This document shows positions 37,364 to 44,700 of a DNA stretch of 64,000 bases, piece by piece (position 1 is the first letter of the stretch; each line of letters begins with the position of its first letter). The notes under the pieces were generated by a model, which did no database searches, had not been told where the DNA came from, and saw only the letters and a list, made by a program, of their open reading frames with translations. Origin of the DNA: Melioribacter sp. Lineage in GTDB: Bacteria; Bacteroidota; Ignavibacteria; Ignavibacteriales; Melioribacteraceae. Where the stretch lies: NCBI GenBank assembly GCA_026417975.1, contig JAOACD010000008.1, positions 1 to 64,000 of the forward strand, in the 5' to 3' direction. The translations under genes and the position numbers were made by a program.

Positions 37364-38288
37364 TAAATATTTCCTTTATTACTTCATAAGCACCTGCTTT
37401 TAATAAATCCTTAGCTAAGGTTTCTCCTAATTTCTCGGGATTATTTTTTGAACCTCTCGCTTTTTTTCTAAAAGTAACTGCTCCATCAACTGATGCTACT
37501 ATTGCATCGATATAAAGACCATTAGATTTTACTTCTCCATAAGCTCCAATAGGTATTTGACATCCCCCTTCAAGATATTTCAGTAATGCTCTTTCAGCTT
37601 TAATAGCTAAAAAAGTATTTTCATCGTTTACTTCTTTTACTATTTCTTCAACGATCTTATTATTGCTATTAATTTCAATACCAAGAGCGCCTTGACCAAC
37701 AGCTGGTAAAATTTCTTCCAGAGGTATAAAAGAGGAGATATATTTATTCAATTTTAATCTTTCTACTCCAGCACGAGCCAATACTATTGCATCCCAATTA
37801 GAACTTAAAAACTTTTCTATTCTTGTTGGAACATTACCTCTTAACTCAACAATTTTCAAATCAGGTCTTAAATGTAAAAGTTGAGCTCTTCTTCTAAGAG
37901 AACCTGTAGCAACAATAGCTCCTTCTTTCAAGTCCCAGATTGTAATTCCTTTTTTCTTTGCAATCAAAACATCTTCAACTTTATGGCGCTTAGTAACAGC
38001 AGCTAATTTTAAACCTTCTGGAATATCTGTTTGTAAATCTTTCAAGCTATGTACTGCTATATCTATAGTTCCATTTAATAATTCTTTTTCAAGTTCTTTT
38101 GTAAACAAACCTTTATCCCCAATTTTAGAAAGTGCAACGTCAAGAATTTTATCTCCCTTTGTTTTTATAATTTTTATTTCTATAGAAATATACTTGTTCT
38201 TTTTTTCAATTTCCTTTTTAACAAAATTTGCCTGCCATAAAGCAAGCGCACTTCCACGACTTCCAATTATTATCTTTTCTTTTTTCAA
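37347..38288 (-). CDS. hemC: Hydroxymethylbilane synthase (porphobilinogen deaminase)
   Basis: The 313-residue protein has IIGSRGSALALWQANFV, VHSLKDLQTDIPEGL with the catalytic Asp region, and ATGSLRRRAQLLHLRPDL with the propionate-binding arginines. The dipyrromethane-anchoring cysteine is in EGGCQIPIGAYGE near residue 242. It polymerises four porphobilinogens. The start is TTG (38286-38288), overlapping the hemA stop as TTGA, so it is coupled to hemA. Confidence 0.96.
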   Translation of the reverse strand: MKKEKIIIGSRGSALALWQANFVKKEIEKKNKYISIEIKIIKTKGDKILDVALSKIGDKGLFTKELEKELLNGTIDIAVHSLKDLQTDIPEGLKLAAVTKRHKVEDVLIAKKKGITIWDLKEGAIVATGSLRRRAQLLHLRPDLKIVELRGNVPTRIEKFLSSNWDAIVLARAGVERLKLNKYISSFIPLEEILPAVGQGALGIEINSNNKIVEEIVKEVNDENTFLAIKAERALLKYLEGGCQIPIGAYGEVKSNGLYIDAIVASVDGAVTFRKKARGSKNNPEKLGETLAKDLLKAGAYEVIKEIFNEKRN

Positions 38289-39589
38289 TTTTTTTCCTTT
38301 TTTTGATTTATATCATTACCGTTAGATTTATCTTTATTAAGTGAAAACAATTCTTTAACAATAAAAGTATGTGCAGCCATCTCTTCTATATTTATACCCG
38401 ATTCTGCTAACTGGCGCAATTTAACTGTAGGATTATGAAGTAACCTTCCAATTAATCTTCTTGTCATGTCTTCAATTTTAACATAATCTTCTGCTGTAAC
38501 TTTATTTTTTATTTTTTCAAGCTCATCATTTTTTATTTCTTCAAAAAATTCTCGCAATGATTTTATTACGGGAACAACTTCAAGAGTATTATACCAACTA
38601 AAAAATTCTATCATCTCTTCCATAATAATTTTTTCGACCTTTGGAATTTCTGCCTTTCTTTTAGATATATTTTTATCTACAATAACTTTGAGCGAATCCA
38701 TGTCGTGGTAAAATACATTTTCTATATTTTTAACTTCCGGATCAATATCACGTGGCACAGCAATGTCCATCAAAACAAGTGGAGTCCCTTTTCTTCTTTT
38801 CATTGCTTCTTGAATATCAAGCTTAGATAAGATATAATCCGGAGAACTTGTTGCACTAATAACCACATCATAATTATGAATATTCTCCTTTAACGATTCG
38901 AAAGGGACTACACTACCATTTACTTTGTTTGCTAAAATCTCTGCTCGTTGTAAAGTTCTATTTGAAATAGATATTTTTCCAATTCCTTTATCTTTCAAAT
39001 GAATTGCTGCAAGTTCTCCAGTCTCTCCAGCTCCTATTACAAGAGCAGATTTTTTTTCAAGATTAGCAAATATTTTTTCTAAAACCTGTACTGCAGCATA
39101 ACTTACAGTTACAGCTCCTTCTCCAATTGCTGTTTCCTTTATAGCTCGTTTACCAACTTTTAATGCTGTATTAAAAATTCGCTTTATTATTGTCCCCGCA
39201 AAATCTAAATCTTCAGAAAGTTCAAAAGCTTCTTTAACTTGTCCAAGTATTTGACTATCACCAATTACTAATGAATCAATTCCAGAGGCTACGGAAAAAA
39301 TATGTTTTATAGCACCACATGAAAAATATCTTGTAAAGTTTTCATCTCTAATGTTACTGACAGGTTTAAATTCTAGTAGCTTTTGAATAATTATATTAGC
39401 ATCGATAGTTTGATTCTTTGAGATACAAAATATTTCTGTTCTGTTGCACGTTGAAATTATTACTCCTTCACTAAATTCCTTTTTTAACTTTGGAATAAAT
39501 TCTATAATCTCTTCTCTCGATAAATGCAAACTCTCTAAAACATTTATTGGAGCCGTCCTATGATTTATTGATATTCCAATTAAGTTCAT
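38285..39589 (-). CDS. hemA: Glutamyl-tRNA reductase
   Basis: HemA makes glutamate-1-semialdehyde from glutamyl-tRNA. The N-terminal catalytic domain has GISINHRTAPINVLE and the nucleophile in IISTCNRTEIF near residue 47. Next come IDSLVIGDSQILGQVKEA and GAVTVSYAAVQVLE, then the NADPH domain VIGAGETGELAAIHL and ISNRTLQRAEILA, and a helical dimerisation tail. I start at the ATG 39587-39589 (MNLIGISINHRT); a TTG three codons upstream is less likely. It lies just downstream of the HemX/CcsA-like gene and leads hemC-D-E-N. Confidence 0.96.
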   Translation of the reverse strand: MNLIGISINHRTAPINVLESLHLSREEIIEFIPKLKKEFSEGVIISTCNRTEIFCISKNQTIDANIIIQKLLEFKPVSNIRDENFTRYFSCGAIKHIFSVASGIDSLVIGDSQILGQVKEAFELSEDLDFAGTIIKRIFNTALKVGKRAIKETAIGEGAVTVSYAAVQVLEKIFANLEKKSALVIGAGETGELAAIHLKDKGIGKISISNRTLQRAEILANKVNGSVVPFESLKENIHNYDVVISATSSPDYILSKLDIQEAMKRRKGTPLVLMDIAVPRDIDPEVKNIENVFYHDMDSLKVIVDKNISKRKAEIPKVEKIIMEEMIEFFSWYNTLEVVPVIKSLREFFEEIKNDELEKIKNKVTAEDYVKIEDMTRRLIGRLLHNPTVKLRQLAESGINIEEMAAHTFIVKELFSLNKDKSNGNDINQKKEKN

Positions 39590-39638
39590 ACTACACAATA
39601 AACTTCATTAATTTACCAAACTCTAATAAATTTTAAGA

Positions 39639-40463
39639 TCAATAGAAAGAATGAAATGTGTTCCCAAAAGTACTTGTAATTATTAACGAAATAATTGTAA
39701 AAGCAAATCCTATTAATGAAAAGATTATTACTTTTTTGCCGTACCATTTAGATAATATTTTACTACCTATACCAATCAAATAAGCAATCCACACTAAAGA
39801 TGTACCTACCAGTTTGGGATCTAAATAACTAAAATTTGGAAATGCACTTGGTAACCATATAGCCCCAATAATAATTGCTATGGTTAAAAGTACAAAACCT
39901 ATTACTACAGAGTAATAACTTAACTTTTCTAAGACTTCCAAACTAGGCAAACGATTAAATATTAATCCAAATTTGCTACTTCTTAAATTTTTGTAAAGCA
40001 ACAAAAATAATATTCCATAAACAGCAGACAAAGTAAATCCAGAATATCCCAAAATAGCACTTATAACATGCAAACCCAACATTCTATTTCTTAAAACCTC
40101 AGGTACAACATAGTTGTATTCAATAAAAATAGACGAAATAACTTGAAACAGAAAAGAAAAGAAAATTATGAATAACCCCGTTCCTCTGATATCCGTTAAC
40201 AACTCTAAAATGAAGTAAGAAAATGAAATTGAAAAGGCAAGTAAAGTAAAAATTTCGAATTTTGTTGTTATAGGAGGATGATCAAACTCTAACGTTCTTA
40301 ATATTAAATAAAAAGCATGAACAAAAAGTGTAACAAACAAAAAAATCCTTTTAGAATTTTTGAATGCATTTTTATTTGAAAAAAAATCGTAGCTATAAAT
40401 CAAAAAAACAATAAGGTAAATAACTGGAATAATAAAATTCAAACCTTTTAATGTTGATATCAT
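39639..40463 (-). CDS. HemX/CcsA-like cytochrome c assembly family membrane protein
   Basis: The 274-residue protein has eight hydrophobic helices. The core LHVISAILGYSGFTLSAVYG matches the conserved helix of the CcsA/HemX family, which carries a heme-binding His. Where CcsA has its tryptophan-rich WWD loop, this protein has GAIWLPSAFPNFSYLDPK, so the heme-handling loop is degenerate and the HemX subfamily is the better fit. HemX genes commonly precede hemA, as here, and HemX is thought to modulate HemA levels. Full cytochrome c assembly needs a ResB/Ccs1 partner, absent from the window. It is the first gene of the heme operon and follows a terminator. Confidence 0.8.
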   Translation of the reverse strand: MISTLKGLNFIIPVIYLIVFLIYSYDFFSNKNAFKNSKRIFLFVTLFVHAFYLILRTLEFDHPPITTKFEIFTLLAFSISFSYFILELLTDIRGTGLFIIFFSFLFQVISSIFIEYNYVVPEVLRNRMLGLHVISAILGYSGFTLSAVYGILFLLLYKNLRSSKFGLIFNRLPSLEVLEKLSYYSVVIGFVLLTIAIIIGAIWLPSAFPNFSYLDPKLVGTSLVWIAYLIGIGSKILSKWYGKKVIIFSLIGFAFTIISLIITSTFGNTFHSFY

Positions 40464-40532
40464 ATCTTAAAACTCTTTTCTTAATAAAACAAAATTTAGC
40501 TCAAATAATTCAATTAGAGCTTTTTTCAAAAT

Positions 40533-40563
40533 AAAAAAGCCGCCCCTTAAAAAGAGACGGCTT
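40533..40563 (-). terminator. Rho-independent terminator at the end of the cytochrome cluster
   Basis: On the minus strand AAGCCGTCTC and GGGGCGGCTT pair in 10 bp (two G-U pairs) with a TTTTTAA loop, followed by a T-run. It lies 17 bases after the stop of the 9-heme cytochrome gene, and separates the cytochrome unit from the heme operon on the same strand. Confidence 0.9.
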
Positions 40564-40579
40564 AAAGAAAATATAACTA

Positions 40580-41581
40580 TTAAAATAAATCAACCTTCCC
40601 ATTAATATGCTTAGTTTTATCTATTATTTTTCCAAACCTATCTACTACACCCACATGACATGTACCACACGACCTAAGTCGCGACTCAATGTGACCTTTA
40701 GGTGGTAAATCATGACAAGTTCCACAAGCTGCCTGAGAACCATCTACTCTATTCCAAATAGGCTGAAAATTATTTCCTACAATTTTATCGTCAATGTAAG
40801 CGAATTGGTATTCTGAGTTTTCTTTTTTAAACTCAAAATTACCATGGCAGTATGTATTACTACATTTATTATCAATAAAATTATAAGATGGAGAGGTAGG
40901 ACCAGAGGAACTAAATTTACCGAAAACTACTTCCGCACGTTGTGTATTATCAATATGACCAACAGAATTAAATTTTTCTGGCACTTTATGACATTCATTA
41001 CATTGAGTCACATTAGAAATGTCGACATTAACTAAATGAGCTTGATGTGCACCTACTCTAAAATCTGTTGTTGTAGTTGAACCATTTGTAGCACGTGGCG
41101 GATAAATTATTGAAGGATTCTTAAAATCTCCATGGCAAGTATTGCATGCCTCTGGCCCGTTCTGTTGCTTGTGACAATTGTTACAAGTTGGACTTACAAT
41201 ACCACCGGCATAATTACTGCCATGACATTGAGAACATTTTGATAAATCCCAATTAATATTTGCAATAAATTTACCATGAAACTTTTGTGAAGCTGGATTA
41301 TTAATATCTTCTGAATGAACATTAATTGCTGCATGACAACTTAGACAGCTTACTTTTGCTGTACCACCAGTAAAATCAGAGGCATGACAAAGTTTACAAC
41401 TTTCCATGTTTCCATTAACTAATTTTCTTCCGTGAAAATTAGTTGATGTCTTTATCATTACCTCCTTTCCATGAACACTGATTTTTTCTGGTGGCGTTAT
41501 TTCATCTTGAATATCACTACAAGAAATTATAACTAAATTCAAAGTTGATAATAAAATGAAATAAAATTTTACATATTTCAT
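40580..41581 (-). CDS. Nine-heme c-type cytochrome lipoprotein with one CX4CH site
   Basis: The 333-residue protein has a signal peptide ending in a lipobox-like VIISC. Eight CXXCH motifs (CKLCH, CLSCH, CSQCH, CNNCH, CNTCH, CNECH, CGTCH, CGTCH) and one CX4CH (CSNTYCH) give nine predicted c-hemes. The CX4CH followed by a CGTCHDLPPKGH segment resembles Geobacter cytochromes of extracellular electron transfer. As a lipoprotein at the end of the operon it may sit on the outer membrane, with the 14-heme protein upstream. No catalytic cofactor other than heme is suggested. It is closely spaced (14 bases) to the preceding gene and followed by a terminator. Confidence 0.85.
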   Translation of the reverse strand: MKYVKFYFILLSTLNLVIISCSDIQDEITPPEKISVHGKEVMIKTSTNFHGRKLVNGNMESCKLCHASDFTGGTAKVSCLSCHAAINVHSEDINNPASQKFHGKFIANINWDLSKCSQCHGSNYAGGIVSPTCNNCHKQQNGPEACNTCHGDFKNPSIIYPPRATNGSTTTTDFRVGAHQAHLVNVDISNVTQCNECHKVPEKFNSVGHIDNTQRAEVVFGKFSSSGPTSPSYNFIDNKCSNTYCHGNFEFKKENSEYQFAYIDDKIVGNNFQPIWNRVDGSQAACGTCHDLPPKGHIESRLRSCGTCHVGVVDRFGKIIDKTKHINGKVDLF

Positions 41582-41595
41582 ATTAAACCCAAAAT

Positions 41596-42792
41596 TTATT
41601 TATGGCAATAACCGCAAAAACCAATTCCCTTAATACCCCCAGGTCTAGCATTAGCATCCCTATGACAAGAATAGCAAACAGAATTTGCATCGTTATGCCA
41701 GTCGCCATCTTCATCATTCATAAAATTTTTAATATGCGTTTTAGGATTAGTTCCTTTAATACCATCATTATCAACATGACACAAAATACAATTTGGATCA
41801 GCACCTTGAACATCATGACAAGAAGCACATGATTCCAAATCTCTTCTAGCCAAAGCTGCATGCAATCCACCACCAGTACCAACTCCTATTGTAACAAAAT
41901 TCGGTTTTCGATGAGAAGCAGGCATTATTCCTTCCATTGCAAAATCTCTGTTTGAAGAATTATGACATTCTACACAGAAGGTCTCTACTTGGTGACACGT
42001 CTGACATTCACTTGTTTTGTTATTTGCGTCTATTCCATGAGTATATCTATAATTTAATTCATGCACACGAGTTATCTGCTGTTGTTTAGTACCATCTACA
42101 AAATTATGTGGAGAATATGGAACATAGAAATTCTTAGCTGTATTTGATTCTGTAATCATTGTTGTAGATACATGACATGTTTCACAAAAATCATTATCGT
42201 GGCACATATTACATTCTGCATTTGTCATATTTGCGCTAAATTTATGTAACTTTAAAAAATTAACCTGCTTATGATCTTGAGGAATTAAGTTTGTAGTAGA
42301 AACATGACAAGTTTCACAATCATTTCTTGCAACAGTTTGATTATTGTGACATGTATAGCATTGATTCATTTTTGGGTAAGCATTTTCAGCCTGAAATGCA
42401 TAATCAACTTCTTCAATTCCTTTATGACATGCAATACAGTCCATTTTTTGTTCAATAACATGCATTCTGTGATTAAATATTAAATCCGACTTTTTTTGAA
42501 TTAATTTTTCATATACATTTTCGTAATGACATGTATTACACTGTTCAGTATCATTAACATCATGGCAAGTTGCACATACTTGTTTTTCTGGCAGAAGTCT
42601 ATCTTTAAGCGTTGTACTTTCTACTGCTTTTGAATGGCATGTTTTACACTCTGCTATCTCTTTGTGAAGAGAGTGTGAAAATTTGATTATATCTTTATTA
42701 GTTCTTTGCGGTTCTTTTATATTCACCGCAGCAATTGTTAAAAATAAAGTTATTGAAAGTAGAACAACCGTATAAAAAATTTTAATTTTCAT
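41596..42792 (-). CDS. Fourteen-heme c-type cytochrome
   Basis: The 398-residue exported protein has an N-terminal helix (IFYTVVLLSITLFLTIAAV) and 14 CXXCH motifs from CKTCH near residue 49 to CGYCH at the very end. That is about one heme per 25 residues. The hemes are paired with distal histidines such as FSHSLHKE and FNHRMHVIEQ, the layout of c3/c7-type cytochrome modules. It has no enzyme-like extra domain, so an electron conduit or store is likely. It lies 6 bases downstream of the beta-barrel gene, which suggests it works with that protein at the outer membrane. Confidence 0.88.
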   Translation of the reverse strand: MKIKIFYTVVLLSITLFLTIAAVNIKEPQRTNKDIIKFSHSLHKEIAECKTCHSKAVESTTLKDRLLPEKQVCATCHDVNDTEQCNTCHYENVYEKLIQKKSDLIFNHRMHVIEQKMDCIACHKGIEEVDYAFQAENAYPKMNQCYTCHNNQTVARNDCETCHVSTTNLIPQDHKQVNFLKLHKFSANMTNAECNMCHDNDFCETCHVSTTMITESNTAKNFYVPYSPHNFVDGTKQQQITRVHELNYRYTHGIDANNKTSECQTCHQVETFCVECHNSSNRDFAMEGIMPASHRKPNFVTIGVGTGGGLHAALARRDLESCASCHDVQGADPNCILCHVDNDGIKGTNPKTHIKNFMNDEDGDWHNDANSVCYSCHRDANARPGGIKGIGFCGYCHK

Positions 42793-42798
42793 ATTCTT

Positions 42799-44061
42799 CT
42801 AAAAGTTTGTATTAAACAAATAATTTAATTTGAACATCAATCTTAAATCGTTTTTGTAAATTTTATTGTTGAAATACTGTCCCTGTAAATCAAAAGAAAG
42901 ATTTCGCCATGGTCGTATATTGATTCCTGCTAAAAAAGAAGTTATTGTATTTAAGTTATCATCATTCGAGAGTTTATAATTTGTATAACTAACACCTGCC
43001 GAGGGAGAAATAAAACCTTCAAAAAACGATTTTGCCATAAATATAGAAATTGCATCCAGCTCTCCAACATCACCAAAAGTTTTCCTATAAGTAAGGCCAC
43101 CAAATTCTGTATTTGCACCAATAGTAATTCGGGAAGAATGTTCACCCCCAAATTTTACATCACCATATTTAAAAATCAAAGTGTAAAAACTAGATACTTT
43201 ATAGTCAAATCCACCTTCTATCTCTCGAGAGTTTCCATAATCAAAAACAGAAAATATTGAATTGTATCTTATCTTTGGTTCTCTTTGATTGAAATAAAAA
43301 TTAAGTCCTAAATCTTTCGTTGCTTTAATTCGCCCGTCAAGTTCTATTTTGGATGTTTCTTTGTAATTCAAATCGAATTCATAACGAGCATTAAAATCAA
43401 GAATCTGTTTATAATTATAAAAAGCATCTGCCGACAAATACTTATACTGATTTGATTTTGTTTGAATAAGCACCGTTACAAGGTCAAGATTTTCATTTAA
43501 CCTTTCTGCATAATAATCAACAGGCTTAAAATTCTTGTCTATATAAGAAATTCCAAATCTAAAGTTCTTCAATGTCGTCATTTCGAATCTTCCACCAAGC
43601 ACGTAATTATTAGAAATATCCTCTATCAACTTAAGTTTTTGGTAAGCTGGAACATTTCCTCCGTAAAAACCAGATAAAGAAAAACCTGAATATTTTACTT
43701 TTATATTAATACCATCAAACAAGCCGCCAGATATTGGTGTAATTAAAGGTTGTCTTCCAAGTTTTATTGTTAGCACATTAAACAAGTCTCGGGTTTCAAA
43801 ATATAAGTTATAAAACCTCATACGAGGGTCTGAATCAAGAAGATTTCCGATATTACTTTCAAAATTAAAACGAGTTCTCAATGAAAAATTTTTGTAATTA
43901 AAATTGAGATTCAACGTTTGATACGTTCTGAAATAAGTTTCAGAACTATTAACGGTGTCAAATCTCTCAAAAGAATATATAGAAGATGTAAATCTACCGT
44001 TGATATTTTGTGCAAACAATATCAACGGTAAAAAAAACACAAATAAAATAACCTTTTTCAT
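42799..44061 (-). CDS. Outer-membrane beta-barrel protein (candidate electron conduit barrel)
   Basis: The 420-residue protein has a signal peptide (MKKVILFVFFLPLILFAQ) followed by alternating polar and aromatic beta strands (NFNYKNFSLRTRFNFES, LTIKLGRQPLITPISGGLFD, YKYLSADAFYNYKQILDFN, LTYRKTFGDVGELDAIS). It ends in an aromatic residue (LNYLFNTNF), typical of outer-membrane barrels. It has no heme motif. About 16 to 18 strands are likely. It lies between tetraheme and 14-heme cytochrome genes, the position of MtrB-like barrels in metal-reducing operons, but it is far shorter than MtrB and shows no obvious sequence relation. A porin for another substrate is possible. Confidence 0.75.
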   Translation of the reverse strand: MKKVILFVFFLPLILFAQNINGRFTSSIYSFERFDTVNSSETYFRTYQTLNLNFNYKNFSLRTRFNFESNIGNLLDSDPRMRFYNLYFETRDLFNVLTIKLGRQPLITPISGGLFDGINIKVKYSGFSLSGFYGGNVPAYQKLKLIEDISNNYVLGGRFEMTTLKNFRFGISYIDKNFKPVDYYAERLNENLDLVTVLIQTKSNQYKYLSADAFYNYKQILDFNARYEFDLNYKETSKIELDGRIKATKDLGLNFYFNQREPKIRYNSIFSVFDYGNSREIEGGFDYKVSSFYTLIFKYGDVKFGGEHSSRITIGANTEFGGLTYRKTFGDVGELDAISIFMAKSFFEGFISPSAGVSYTNYKLSNDDNLNTITSFLAGINIRPWRNLSFDLQGQYFNNKIYKNDLRLMFKLNYLFNTNF

Positions 44062-44079
44062 TTTTAGCCTATTAAGATT

Positions 44080-44628
44080 TTAGTTTTTTGGTACTTTATG
44101 TTCTATTTTAGGCCACATTTCTGCAAACTTAAATTCTTTATAAGTTGGACTCTCTGGGTTATGGCATGATACACAAAACTTCTCAATTTCTTCTTTATCT
44201 TTCCAAACAACTAAGCCATTCTTAACTGCTTCGCTTCTATCTTTCATAATTTTTAGTGTTTTATAAGCAGAACCTGGCCCATGACAGGTCTCGCATTGAA
44301 CTCCATCTTCAATTTTAAATTTAGGACCAAGCAATTTTTTATCAGAAACATCATGTCCACTTGCATGACATTTTAAGCATTTTGGATTTTCAACTGCTTT
44401 AATATCACCTGAAAGTTTGTTTGCTTCGTCTGTTAAAAGAGTTTTGTAAGCATTTGCATGTTTGCTTTCTTGCCAAATTTTAAGTTGTTGCCCTTGTTTT
44501 TCTGTCTTATGGCAAGTTCCACACACTTGAACTCCTTCATAACCAAATGGCTGAGCAGTAGAGAGAGAAGGTGATAACAAATATGCCGCTACTGCAACTA
44601 GTATTAATGAGATTGTTTTCTTGAGCAT
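44080..44628 (-). CDS. Tetraheme cytochrome c (cytochrome c554-like)
   Basis: The 182-residue exported protein has a signal peptide ending near STAQ. The motifs are CGTCHKTE, CLKCHASGHD, CETCHGPGS and CVSCHNPES. The order and the GYEGVQVCGTCH start match the cytochrome c554 family of periplasmic electron carriers; SKHANAYKTL is also conserved. It lacks the extra domain of nitrite or hydroxylamine enzymes. A strong AGGAGG precedes the ATG. It is the second gene of the second cytochrome unit, between the 16-heme b-type fusion and the barrel gene, so it probably carries electrons across the periplasm. Confidence 0.9.
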   Translation of the reverse strand: MLKKTISLILVAVAAYLLSPSLSTAQPFGYEGVQVCGTCHKTEKQGQQLKIWQESKHANAYKTLLTDEANKLSGDIKAVENPKCLKCHASGHDVSDKKLLGPKFKIEDGVQCETCHGPGSAYKTLKIMKDRSEAVKNGLVVWKDKEEIEKFCVSCHNPESPTYKEFKFAEMWPKIEHKVPKN

Positions 44629-44700
44629 TTTTCCTCCTGAATTGTAATGAAGTTATTTTAATTTATTTGGAAAATAGCTTATTCATATTACATTGGCAAT

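Noticed and set aside
39590-39598. TTG start for hemA three codons upstream
   Set aside because: The ATG at 39589 matches the usual HemA N-terminus and is the stronger codon.
42799-44061. Naming the barrel MtrB
   Set aside because: MtrB is much longer, with a CXXC motif in its N-terminal region. This protein has neither, so only position supports the idea.
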